From UBA10364 sp905182675 (GTDB taxonomy: Bacteria > Bacteroidota > Bacteroidia > Flavobacteriales > Schleiferiaceae), in contig CAWVWE010000005.1 of assembly GCA_963933975.1 (NCBI GenBank), positions 32,646-96,645 on the forward strand: a stretch of DNA of 64,000 bases, in the 5' to 3' direction. Positions 51,675 to 60,543 of this stretch are shown one piece after another (the stretch's first letter is position 1; each line of letters opens with the position of its first letter). The position numbers and the translations under genes were made by a program. Below the pieces are notes generated by a model. It ran no database searches and had not been told where the DNA came from. It saw only the letters and a program-made list of their open reading frames with translations.

Positions 51675-53514
51675 AGGACTTTTTTTCGTCGTCTTGATTC
51701 TTGTCACTCTACTGCTTTGTGTCCGATTATTCTACGTACAGATCCTCAATGACGACTACGCCGCAAGGGCAGAAAGGAATGCAACTGCAAGTGAGAAACT
51801 GTATGCGCCTAGAGGCTATGTCTACGACCGCCACGGCGAATTAATGATCGGCAACAGTCCTGCTTATGACCTCATGGTAAGTCCTTATCTCATTAGTAAC
51901 TTAGATACGATTGGCTTGAGCGAACTCATTGAAATATCTCCAGAGAAGATTCGCGAAAGTCTAGAGAAAGCAAAAAAATACAGCTACTTCAGAAGCAGCA
52001 TGTTTATGAAAATGCTGCCCAAAGAACACTATGCAAAGATCAATACCGAGCTTAGGAAGTTTCCTGGATTTTTTGCTCAGAAACGCATTCTACGTAATTA
52101 TCCAAGTACCGCAGGAGCAAATGTTGTAGGATTTATTGGTGAGGTTAACACAGAGTTTATTAACGCAAACAAAGAATACAGTCAAGGGGATTTAGTTGGT
52201 AAAAGCGGGATCGATAAAAGTTATGAATCGGATCTCAAGGGGAAACACGGCAAAAGGTATTACGTGGTAGACCACAGAAATCGAAAAATTGGCAAATGGA
52301 AAGAGGGTGCCCATGACGAGCTACCTATTCCTGGAAAGGACATGACCAGTAGCATTGATCTTGAGCTTCAGTTATATGGTGAATTATTAATGACTGGTAA
52401 ACGCGGTTCCATTGTTGCTATAGAACCAGAAACAGGCGAAATATTAGCAATGATCAGTGCGCCCAACTACAATCCTAATGAACTCGTAGGTAGGATTAGA
52501 AGCAGGAATTATACAGCGCTTTATTACGACAGTATAAATAAGCCATTATTTGATAGGGGTATTCTTGCCGAGTATCCTCCAGGCTCTCCGTTTAAACTGC
52601 TCAATGCATTAATTGGGCTTCAGGAAGGTGTTATATCATCAGCTACAACACTTACCTGTCACCACGGGTTTCATTTTGGATCCCTTACTGTTGCTTGCCA
52701 CTGCAAGGGAGGTCCGTTAAACCTAAAACAAGCCATATCGGAGAGTTGCAACAACTATTTCTGCACGATCTACCAGCGTACTATAGATCACCACGGGGAT
52801 TCACGAACAGGCATGAATATATGGAGTGACCATGTTAAAAGTTTTGGCTTGGGAAAATACTTAGGGAACGACCTTCCAACCGGACGTAAGGGGCTAGTGC
52901 CAGATGCTGACTACTATGATAGATTCTTAGGGTACACCTCTTGGAAAGGAGCTACGACCGTCTCTAATGGTATAGGACAAGGCGAATTAGTGGCGACACC
53001 TATACAGTTAGCAAACATGACTGCTGCCATAGCAAACAGAGGCTACTACTTCACTCCTCATATCGTAAAATCAATAGTGGGATCTGAAATAGACAGCAGC
53101 TTCAGTATAGCCAAGCATACCACCATAGACCCTCAACATTTCAATATAGTTGTTGACGGTATGTATGATGTGTTTGAAACAGGAACCGCTAGAGGCTCTA
53201 GATTGTCTCATATTTCTCAATGCGGCAAAACAGGAACAGCACAAAACCCCCACGGACAAGACCATAGTATTTTTGTGAGTTTTGCACCTAAAGACCATCC
53301 TAAAATAGCCATTGCCGTAATCATTGAAAATGGTTATTGGGGCTCTAGATGGGCTGCACCAATCGCCAGCTTGATGACCGAGAAATATCTCACAGATACC
53401 ATTACGAGACCCGCCATTGAGCAAAGGATGGTTGACGGAGCGCTTCATGAGGAATACCGCTTACAACATCTGTCAATCTATGGAGAAGACAGTACATATC
53501 AAGCTAATTTCTAA
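51664..53514 (+). CDS. mrdA: Penicillin-binding protein 2 (elongation transpeptidase)
   Basis: This 616-residue bitopic enzyme cross-links peptidoglycan in the elongasome. It has one N-terminal helix, the pedestal domain with RGYVYDRHGE, and the transpeptidase with Ser308-x-x-Lys311 (PGSPFK), Ser361-Cys-Asn363 and Lys522-Thr-Gly. Between the first two motifs lies a Cys/His-rich loop (CHHG and CHCKGG), which I recall from other Bacteroidota PBP2 proteins. Its TAA shares one base with the rodA ATG. Confidence 0.96.
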   Translation: MLRKGLFFVVLILVTLLLCVRLFYVQILNDDYAARAERNATASEKLYAPRGYVYDRHGELMIGNSPAYDLMVSPYLISNLDTIGLSELIEISPEKIRESLEKAKKYSYFRSSMFMKMLPKEHYAKINTELRKFPGFFAQKRILRNYPSTAGANVVGFIGEVNTEFINANKEYSQGDLVGKSGIDKSYESDLKGKHGKRYYVVDHRNRKIGKWKEGAHDELPIPGKDMTSSIDLELQLYGELLMTGKRGSIVAIEPETGEILAMISAPNYNPNELVGRIRSRNYTALYYDSINKPLFDRGILAEYPPGSPFKLLNALIGLQEGVISSATTLTCHHGFHFGSLTVACHCKGGPLNLKQAISESCNNYFCTIYQRTIDHHGDSRTGMNIWSDHVKSFGLGKYLGNDLPTGRKGLVPDADYYDRFLGYTSWKGATTVSNGIGQGELVATPIQLANMTAAIANRGYYFTPHIVKSIVGSEIDSSFSIAKHTTIDPQHFNIVVDGMYDVFETGTARGSRLSHISQCGKTGTAQNPHGQDHSIFVSFAPKDHPKIAIAVIIENGYWGSRWAAPIASLMTEKYLTDTITRPAIEQRMVDGALHEEYRLQHLSIYGEDSTYQANF

Positions 53515-54779
53515 TGTACGGAGCAAGAAACAGAGGTAAACTAAAAGTAGATTGGGTGATTGTATCGCTCTACTTTTTCCTGTGCTTATGGGGGTGGCTC
53601 AGTATATATGCAGCGGTATATGACGAAGACTCACATAACATATTTAACCTGAGCAAAGAATACGGAAAACAGAGCCTCTGGATAGCGGGAGGGATTGGTA
53701 TCATCCTGCTTGTCTTTGTTACCAACTATCGGGTTTGGACAAATTTTGCCCCAATCTGGTATGCACTTAGTATTGTACTCCTGCTCGCCGTTCTAATCGT
53801 GGGTAAGGAAATTGGTGGTGCTCGAAGCTGGTTTGGACTAGGTGGGTTCAGCTTACAACCGTCTGAAGTCGGGAAATTCGCCACGGCACTTATGCTCGCA
53901 TTTTACGCAGGGCTGCCACGTAAAAGTTTTGAAAAATGGCCACATCGTATTGTTGGATTGGCCATTGTATTGACACCCGGTTTACTTATAGCCATTCAAC
54001 CAGATCTTGGTTCTACACTGGTCTATTTGAGCCTTGTATTGGTATTGTATAGAGAAGGGATGCCTGGTTATTACATCGGTGGAGTTCTAATCATGGTCGT
54101 TCTAAGCATTACAGGACTGATCCTAGAGCTTCAAACTGCTTTGATCATACTAGGTTCTATATCACTTATTACCCTCTTAATACTGCCGAAAAAGACAAAG
54201 CCAATTATCGCCAATCTTTCCTTACTGGCAGTGTCGTCTTCGATAGTGTTCGCCGTTGGTAGAGTCATGGAAAACGTACTTGCTCCTCATCAGCAAGTCA
54301 GGATTAAAGTCCTTTTAGGGCTTGAAGATGACCCATCAGGAGCTGGCTACAATACCCTTCAGTCCCTCATTGCTATAGGATCCGGTGGTTGGATGGGGAA
54401 AGGCTATCTAAACGGTACGCAGACTAAACTTCACTTCGTACCAGAGCAAAGCACAGATTACATTTTTTGTACCGTAGGAGAAGAGTGGGGCTTTCTTGGT
54501 ACCCTATTACTGATGGTCAGTTTTGCTTTATTAATCGGTCGAATATTATGGTTAGCTGAAAGACAAAAAGACACCTTCAGTCGTGTTTATGGATATGCTG
54601 TTGCTAGTATTTTATTTTCGCACTGGATCATCAACATTGGAATGACTATTGGACTTGTACCAACTATCGGAATTCCACTCCCTTTCTTTAGCTATGGTGG
54701 TTCATCCCTTTGGGGCTTCACCTTACTGCTGTTTATATTTGTGAAACTAGATGCGGAAAGATGGAACAGGCTCTCCTAG
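53514..54779 (+). CDS. rodA: Rod shape-determining protein RodA (SEDS glycosyltransferase)
   Basis: This 421-residue SEDS-family protein with about ten membrane helices polymerises lipid II. It has GARSWFGLGGFSLQPSEVGK, QPDLGSTL, and FVPEQSTDYIFCTVGEEWGF near the C-terminus, followed by PFFSYGGSS. It is the last gene of the mre operon and partners PBP2. A bidirectional terminator follows at 33 bp. Confidence 0.96.
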   Translation: MYGARNRGKLKVDWVIVSLYFFLCLWGWLSIYAAVYDEDSHNIFNLSKEYGKQSLWIAGGIGIILLVFVTNYRVWTNFAPIWYALSIVLLLAVLIVGKEIGGARSWFGLGGFSLQPSEVGKFATALMLAFYAGLPRKSFEKWPHRIVGLAIVLTPGLLIAIQPDLGSTLVYLSLVLVLYREGMPGYYIGGVLIMVVLSITGLILELQTALIILGSISLITLLILPKKTKPIIANLSLLAVSSSIVFAVGRVMENVLAPHQQVRIKVLLGLEDDPSGAGYNTLQSLIAIGSGGWMGKGYLNGTQTKLHFVPEQSTDYIFCTVGEEWGFLGTLLLMVSFALLIGRILWLAERQKDTFSRVYGYAVASILFSHWIINIGMTIGLVPTIGIPLPFFSYGGSSLWGFTLLLFIFVKLDAERWNRLS

Positions 54780-54811
54780 GTTAAGAGAACTAATCGTCCG
54801 AAAGTAATCGC

Positions 54812-54854
54812 AAAAAAAGCCCCCGAACATCATGGATGTTCGGGGGCTTTTTTT
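54812..54854. terminator. Bidirectional rho-independent terminator
   Basis: Arms AAAGCCCCCGAACATC and GATGTTCGGGGGCTTT pair almost perfectly around a short loop with A- and T-runs on the two sides. It ends both rodA and the convergent foldase gene. Confidence 0.94.
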
Positions 54855-54867
54855 AAATCTAAATGTC

Positions 54868-56988
54868 TTAGAACATCATGTAGCGATTGTCCTTAACACT
54901 CGCCTTATCTTCAAGAGCTTTGTAAGCTTGTACACTTACCAAGTTTCTTAAGCTACGTTGTGTGGACCTAGCTTGATTTAAATAATCAACTGCCGGAGCC
55001 GCTTGAGCGGGCTGAGTGATCGCAACAAAAGCACCACTTTCACCCGTAATCACACCACTCATTTCTCCCGGTTCTAAACCACATATGGCACCTACTACTT
55101 GAGGTTCGTTGCCAATTCCTGCAATATTTACATTGCTGATTCTGAAACTCATTGAACGTGGCTCGCTTCCTATAGCTGCTGCAAAAGCATCCATGGTGGT
55201 TACACCGGACATGGCAGATTCCATACGTTTTACAACGATATCTCTTTTTGCATTTTTCTTTGCACCTTCTTCACATTGATCAGAAACTAGCGCAAAAGGC
55301 GTCGTACCCTCCTCAAGCTTATCCGTGAGTACTACAACGACATATCCTTTACCGTCATTCTCTAACAAACCGATATTTCCTTCCTCACGGTCATCATCCC
55401 AAGCCCAACGTACAACTCTTCTAGATGTACCTAGTCCAGGAACAACCTCATCAAATCTAACAAGGTTACGCGCAGGGCGTAAGGCTAAGCCTTGTTCTGC
55501 AGCTAGTGTTCTATAGTCATCAGAAGACTGGGCAGCTGCCGCATACGTTGAAGCTTGCCCGTAGAGTACTTGAATAGTTTCATCTGATGGTGAGATTTGG
55601 CGTATAATTTGACCTACTTTGAACGCTTCATTAGCACCTTTTTGATCAACAATTTCAATGATATGGAAACCAAACTGCGTTGGAACCAGGCCTAAATCAC
55701 CTTCCTTACCTAGGTAACAAAAGTTTTCAAAAGGTCTCGCCATAGCTCCTCTCGAGAAGTATCCTAGATCTCCGCCCTTTGTCTTTGCAACAACATCGGA
55801 AGAGAACTGCTCACTAATCGATTCAAAAGCAGAAGGGTTCATCTTCAAATAGGCAAATAAACTATCAGCAGTTGCCTTAGCTTCCATAGGACTGGCGGTA
55901 ACACCTGGCTCAGCACGTGTGGCACCAGCAAATGGTATGAGTATATGACGTGCTTTGACACTATCCGCTAACATTTTTCTATCTACAATTTTCATGACAG
56001 AAAACGCCGTTCCAAGATCGATAGGGCCTTTTTGATAGCCAATGTCCTGTCCAGCAACAAGTGTATCTAAACCAGTACCTACCAATTCAGTTGCGGTAAA
56101 GTATTCTGAAATGAATCGGACGTCACTATGAAGATTAACAAAAACCGAATCGTCTTCAATGCTGAACCATTCAATTGCTAGTAACGCTAATTCAGAACGA
56201 ACAGCATCACGATCTGCTTGAGATGGTGCCAGTGGGAAGTTGATGAACTCAATATTTCTTGCTGCCTTCTGAGGGAAATCCGCTTTGTTTTTAGCGTAAT
56301 ATGATTTAGCATCCGACTCTGCAATGTCGATTTCATCTTCGTTAACCTCGATGTAAGGAACGTATACGTATTGCGCAGGATGCTGGGCATCACCTCTTGC
56401 GAGATCCGTCTCAATAAGACTTGCTGGCATAAACACACCTTTTTCCAGTGCATTTGTAAACTTAAAGTTCTTAGCTTGACTGCTCACCGCACGTTCAAAT
56501 GCCAACCATTGAGTCCACATCTCTGTGCTCTGTTCGTTCACATCCCGATTATCGCGCACCTGCGCCACATAACTACGGAACATGTTTTCATCAAACTGGC
56601 CATTCGCTCCGGCAAAGCTTTGACGAATATTCGGGTTGTTAATGATATCTAAATAGATTTCCTCCTGGCTTACATTCATGCCTGAAGCATCAAGTTCTTC
56701 TGCTAAGATTTCGTCTGACATCATACTGTTCCAAACCAAATCTGAAAGCTGAATGCTCGTAGCAGTGGCATATTGGTCTGGATTACCTGTCTTGAGTTCT
56801 TCCATAGCCTGGCTTAATTCCAGACGAGAAATGTCTCTACCATTGACAGAACCCACCACGTTAGGATCTCCAAAAAACTTAGACCCTCCTGATTTGAATA
56901 AATCACCTAAAAGGAAAGCCATGAGTGCTACAAAAACGACGACGACTAATAGTCCCGAGCGCTTTCTTATGTTTTGAATTGTTGCCAT
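54868..56988 (-). CDS. PpiD/SurA-like membrane-anchored peptidyl-prolyl isomerase
   Basis: This 706-residue protein has one N-terminal membrane helix (about 12-30), a SurA-N-like chaperone region starting at VNGRDISRLE, and a parvulin PPIase domain (about 335-450) with RHILIPF, GGDLGYFSRGAM and FGFHIIEI. The domain order is that of PpiD, a periplasmic foldase helping outer-membrane proteins. A long C-terminal extension shows a second, degenerate parvulin-like segment. In Flavobacteriia it follows the CBS gene and lptC, as here. The upstream gap is 49 bp. Confidence 0.88.
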   Translation of the reverse strand: MATIQNIRKRSGLLVVVVFVALMAFLLGDLFKSGGSKFFGDPNVVGSVNGRDISRLELSQAMEELKTGNPDQYATATSIQLSDLVWNSMMSDEILAEELDASGMNVSQEEIYLDIINNPNIRQSFAGANGQFDENMFRSYVAQVRDNRDVNEQSTEMWTQWLAFERAVSSQAKNFKFTNALEKGVFMPASLIETDLARGDAQHPAQYVYVPYIEVNEDEIDIAESDAKSYYAKNKADFPQKAARNIEFINFPLAPSQADRDAVRSELALLAIEWFSIEDDSVFVNLHSDVRFISEYFTATELVGTGLDTLVAGQDIGYQKGPIDLGTAFSVMKIVDRKMLADSVKARHILIPFAGATRAEPGVTASPMEAKATADSLFAYLKMNPSAFESISEQFSSDVVAKTKGGDLGYFSRGAMARPFENFCYLGKEGDLGLVPTQFGFHIIEIVDQKGANEAFKVGQIIRQISPSDETIQVLYGQASTYAAAAQSSDDYRTLAAEQGLALRPARNLVRFDEVVPGLGTSRRVVRWAWDDDREEGNIGLLENDGKGYVVVVLTDKLEEGTTPFALVSDQCEEGAKKNAKRDIVVKRMESAMSGVTTMDAFAAAIGSEPRSMSFRISNVNIAGIGNEPQVVGAICGLEPGEMSGVITGESGAFVAITQPAQAAPAVDYLNQARSTQRSLRNLVSVQAYKALEDKASVKDNRYMMF

Positions 56989-57037
56989 TGTAATGCAGTT
57001 AAAGTAATGAGTTTGCGAATATAAGATTTACCGCCAA

Positions 57038-58291
57038 TTAAATGGCCTTTACAAGTACCTCTTCGAGTCTATTTGATCTAGTTTTTTGAATGATAAGCAA
57101 ATAATCTTCTGTTCGAACCACTGTACCCTTCTCCGGAAGGCTCTGAAAGACGTCTAACACATACCCTCCCAACGTATTGTAATTCTCATTTTCAGGGATA
57201 GTTAAGCCCCATTTTTCATTGATATCTGATACCTCTATTCGAGCTGAAAACAACCATTCGCCCTCATTGATCTTACGCTCAAGGAGTGCTTCTGAATCGT
57301 GCTCATCTTCAATTTCTCCAAAAATCTCTTCGATCACATCTTCTAAGGTGATCATGCCACTTGTCCCACCATGTTCATCCAGAACCACCGCCATGTTGCG
57401 CTTTTCCTGGGTAAATAGATTTAAAATTTCATCAGCACGCATACTTTCCGGTATAAAGCTAACGGGACGCAAAACACGCTGCAAGTTCTCTGGTTTTTTA
57501 AATAACTCGAAAGCATGAACGTAACCGATTATTCGATCAATATTTTCCTCAAACACAATCAGCTTACTATAACCGAATTCAATGAATAGTTCACGAACCC
57601 TATTTGGTGAGGTATTCACTTCAACACCTTCAATTTCGGTCCTAGGCACCATAAATTCACGTGCCTTGGTCTCCGGAAAGGCAAGAGCATTCTTGAAAAT
57701 TTCAAACTCAGGATCTACCTCAGCCTCTCCCTTATTTACATTTGGTGCGCGTTCTTTGAAAAAATGATTCAATTCTAACCTGCCAAAAACAATGGTCTCC
57801 TCCTCCACGTCTAGTCGGAATATGTACTTTAAGAAGAATTGGCTTATACCTAACATTAGCGCACTGGGTAATCTCAGCAGCCAGAAAATAATAAATGCAG
57901 GGAAACTTAACCAATGCATGATCCCTTCCGCATTTTGCCTAAAAAGTGTTTTAGGTAAGAACTCAGCAAATACCAGAATGATAACCGTGGAAAAAGAAGT
58001 TTCTAATAGAAGTATGACATATTCTAGCGTAGACCACTCACTGAGGATGGGACCAAGTAGTCGGTGCATGTAATTTCCATACAGAACCAACGCCACGTTG
58101 TTTCCCACTAATATAGCAGCAATAAAGGCGGCAGGACGATCTACTAAATATCCTAAGACTCTATATGAAACGCCTCCTTTTTGACGTTCCAGTTCAACAT
58201 GAAGCTTATTTATACTTAGGTAAGCCATCTCGAGTCCCGAAAAGAGGGCTGAGGAAATAACCGCTAAAGTAATTAAGACCAGTATGTTCAA
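57038..58291 (-). CDS. CNNM/CBS-domain integral membrane protein (HlyC/CorC type)
   Basis: This protein has a CNNM membrane domain (four hydrophobic segments; SALFSGLEMAYLSINKL), a CBS pair (about 195-320) with VLDEHGGTSGMITLEDVIEE, and a C-terminal CorC_HlyC domain. Relatives regulate Mg2+/Co2+ efflux or, as GldE, gliding. The frame reaches an ATG at 58342, which would overlap the upstream 63-codon gene by 50 bp. The TTG at 58291 lies 1 bp after that gene's stop and gives the family N-terminus, so it is preferred, though not proved. Confidence 0.82.
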   Translation of the reverse strand: MNILVLITLAVISSALFSGLEMAYLSINKLHVELERQKGGVSYRVLGYLVDRPAAFIAAILVGNNVALVLYGNYMHRLLGPILSEWSTLEYVILLLETSFSTVIILVFAEFLPKTLFRQNAEGIMHWLSFPAFIIFWLLRLPSALMLGISQFFLKYIFRLDVEEETIVFGRLELNHFFKERAPNVNKGEAEVDPEFEIFKNALAFPETKAREFMVPRTEIEGVEVNTSPNRVRELFIEFGYSKLIVFEENIDRIIGYVHAFELFKKPENLQRVLRPVSFIPESMRADEILNLFTQEKRNMAVVLDEHGGTSGMITLEDVIEEIFGEIEDEHDSEALLERKINEGEWLFSARIEVSDINEKWGLTIPENENYNTLGGYVLDVFQSLPEKGTVVRTEDYLLIIQKTRSNRLEEVLVKAI

Positions 58292-58292
58292 C

Positions 58293-58484
58293 TTAATTAT
58301 TGTTTTGTTGATGTTTGATGCGTGATCTCCGGCGAAGAGCATACATGAATACGGCTACACCCAAAAAAAGTGAATAGCGCATGGTTGAGTTCCAATCTGT
58401 CCCCCAGTCTAAATAAATGTGGAAAGTACTGATCGCTGCAACTCCTATCCAGAGTATCTCCACTAATCTCATTGCTTTATTCAT
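58293..58484 (-). CDS. Small two-helix membrane protein (63 aa)
   Basis: This 63-residue protein has two hydrophobic segments (about 8-23 and 35-50) and a basic C-terminus (RRRSRIKHQ). Similar small ORFs sit between lptC and the CBS gene in other Flavobacteriia, as I recall, so it is likely real. It overlaps lptC by 8 bp. No function is known to me. Confidence 0.65.
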   Translation of the reverse strand: MNKAMRLVEILWIGVAAISTFHIYLDWGTDWNSTMRYSLFLGVAVFMYALRRRSRIKHQQNNN

Positions 58485-59025
58485 CGTCTATTGTTATTTG
58501 TCCTTGCACTTTAAATATGCGATAATTGTTAAATTCTTGATCGGCCTCGAATCCCTTACCAATAATCAATTGACCATCAGTCTTTATCTGTACGGCAGAT
58601 TCACTGTAGATCCTCTCGTTAGCCTTATCCCAATAAAGTAGTTCTGTTTCCATTTGCTCCCCTTTACCGTTTGTGACTATTACATTGCCCCCAATGGCCC
58701 AAAGGTCTTCCTTCTTTTGTTGCCTTGCTGTGTCAGCCTTTAATACCGTCGACGAAATAGCTGCACCATTGTAAAAACGAACTTCGAGTCTTCTTCCGAA
58801 AAAGACAAAAGGAGGCTCCATGTTGCCATAATCTTGTACTATACCAGCCGATATCTCAAGAACATTTATACCGCTATCACTGTATACAATTCTCGCGCGA
58901 TGTTGCTCATTTAAAGGATACAGTATGGGCGTTGCGCTAACCTGCTCTACTTCCAGTGTGTTGTTTGAGCAGCTTGCGAAAAAACAGCCTGTAATAAGAC
59001 CAAAACATACACGATATAAATTCAC
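58477..59025 (-). CDS. lptC: LPS export protein LptC (lipoprotein type, GTG start)
   Basis: This 182-residue protein has a signal ending in FFASC (lipobox, about C19) and the LptC/OstA-like beta-jellyroll, with GGNVIVTNGKGEQMETELLY as the best match. LptC carries lipopolysaccharide across the periplasm between LptBFG and LptA. In Bacteroidota it is often a lipoprotein rather than a membrane-anchored protein. The start is GTG; no in-frame ATG lies before the signal peptide. A candidate -7 box TACCTTTA is at 59047-59054 on the minus strand. Confidence 0.86.
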   Translation of the reverse strand: MNLYRVCFGLITGCFFASCSNNTLEVEQVSATPILYPLNEQHRARIVYSDSGINVLEISAGIVQDYGNMEPPFVFFGRRLEVRFYNGAAISSTVLKADTARQQKKEDLWAIGGNVIVTNGKGEQMETELLYWDKANERIYSESAVQIKTDGQLIIGKGFEADQEFNNYRIFKVQGQITIDDE

Positions 59026-59046
59026 AATTGGTATTTATTATTACGA

Positions 59047-59054
59047 TAAAGGTA
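59047..59054 (-). promoter_or_regulatory. Candidate -7 box (TACCTTTA) upstream of lptC
   Basis: TAnnTTT match on the minus strand, about 21 nt before the GTG start of lptC and downstream of the TPR-gene terminator, so lptC would have its own promoter. Confidence 0.35.
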
Positions 59055-59060
59055 CATCGA

Positions 59061-59094
59061 AAAAAAAATCCCCGAACGTAAACGCTCGGGGATT
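59061..59094 (-). terminator. Rho-independent terminator after the TPR gene (minus strand)
   Basis: On the minus strand AATCCCCGA and TCGGGGATT form the stem, followed by eight T. It lies 25 bp downstream of the TPR gene stop and separates that gene from lptC. Confidence 0.88.
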
Positions 59095-59118
59095 CAACTT
59101 GTTCTTAAGAGGCCTCTA

Positions 59119-60531
59119 TTAATAAAACTTAATAGACACGGTTTCGTTGATCCAACAGCCTATATCAATGCTGTCTCCTTCTTTAAATCCTAATTGGAAA
59201 GCTACACCCTTATCAGGCACTACTTTTGAATACGCTGATATCAATTGATTAGCCTTATCAGCGATGCTTGGATCAATACTTCTTGCATAAGTTAGCTTGT
59301 TAATTGCTGCCCAATAAACCGCGTTTTTCTCCACAGCATTAGCACCGCAATCACCTGCTGCACTCGCGTATATCGTTGCCAAGTATAAGTAAGGATTACC
59401 CCAGTTCTTTCGTAGTTGCCCTGCCTTCAAACAGTTTCGCTTGGCAGAAGGCAAATCACCCATCTTATTATTTACGTAGGCCATTCCCATGTAATCGTCA
59501 GCAGTTTTACGAAGATCTTCTTCCTGATCAATTGCCTCTCGGTAATACTTCTTGGCCATCGACCAATCACTCTTACGTACCCCCAATATTGCCATAGATC
59601 TAGCGGCTCCAGCGGACGGCTCCAGTTCGTATAAGCGTTCTGCTACTAACAAAAACACCGGGTTGTCCGTACAGCTTGTCAGCTCACCGTCTTCACCTGT
59701 ACGTTCTTTTTGAAGCATTTTACCAGCACGCTTGAGCCATTCAGTATCATCTATATACTCATTGAATTTATCCTCGTTGTAGATGATAGCGAGCTTCTCA
59801 CAAGTAAGAAGTGGACTAAGCGCCTTCTCAATATTACTTTGAACTTTGTCATAGTTCGACATGTTCTTTTCGCTCTTCGCTAGAGTCTTCAATTCTTTAG
59901 CAGAAAGTTCTACACTATCAGACTTTGCAGAGAGAAGGCTGATGTCATTACTGTATCTCATTGAATTATACTCCAATGCCTCAATAGCGCGGTTGTAAAC
60001 AATAAACAGTTCGTCAACGTCCTTCGTTTCATTAAACCATTTGATGTTGGTTAGAAAATATGCATTCAATTGACTGGCAGACATGTCATTACCTGCAACC
60101 GCATAAGCCGCATCGAAATATCGAGCAGCCTGCTCTACACTATCTGAGTTATACTTAATATACTTCGACGCCTTTTCAGAAAGAACATAACCTTCTTTAC
60201 CAGGGAAATAGATCAATCGATCATCATAAAGCTTCACCAAGATATCTATATAACCCTGTTTCTCAACAGCATCAGTAGTAGCCTTGATTTTAGTCTCTAC
60301 GATTTTTGGACCATAGATAAATGTTGCTTTTTTGGCGCCTGGACACGTTTGATATACATTTAACCATGGCTCAAACGCATCTAGATAATTCTTACTCTGA
60401 TAATATGATCCGAAAATATTATAGCCTTCATAGCAACTTACAGAATCAGCAGTTGTTGAACCCCATTTACTTTGACCTTTTACTCCAACAGTCATTAAGA
60501 CTGCTCCAAGAACGAATAAAATTCGCTTCAT
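59119..60531 (-). CDS. Periplasmic/outer-membrane TPR protein
   Basis: This is a 470-residue protein with a signal peptide (about 1-19, ending VKGQ) and helix-turn-helix TPR-like repeats through most of its length (AYVNNKMGDLPSAKRNCLKA is the clearest). Members of this group are found with the adjacent outer-membrane protein and coaX in Flavobacteriia. No role is known. It ends with a terminator and follows the OMP gene by 12 bp. Confidence 0.78.
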   Translation of the reverse strand: MKRILFVLGAVLMTVGVKGQSKWGSTTADSVSCYEGYNIFGSYYQSKNYLDAFEPWLNVYQTCPGAKKATFIYGPKIVETKIKATTDAVEKQGYIDILVKLYDDRLIYFPGKEGYVLSEKASKYIKYNSDSVEQAARYFDAAYAVAGNDMSASQLNAYFLTNIKWFNETKDVDELFIVYNRAIEALEYNSMRYSNDISLLSAKSDSVELSAKELKTLAKSEKNMSNYDKVQSNIEKALSPLLTCEKLAIIYNEDKFNEYIDDTEWLKRAGKMLQKERTGEDGELTSCTDNPVFLLVAERLYELEPSAGAARSMAILGVRKSDWSMAKKYYREAIDQEEDLRKTADDYMGMAYVNNKMGDLPSAKRNCLKAGQLRKNWGNPYLYLATIYASAAGDCGANAVEKNAVYWAAINKLTYARSIDPSIADKANQLISAYSKVVPDKGVAFQLGFKEGDSIDIGCWINETVSIKFY

Positions 60532-60543
60532 AACTTATGTTTT

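Noticed and set aside
52660..52730. Cys/His-rich loop in PBP2 as a possible novel zinc site
   Set aside because: I recall a similar Cys/His pattern in other Bacteroidota PBP2 proteins, so it is not a special feature of this window.
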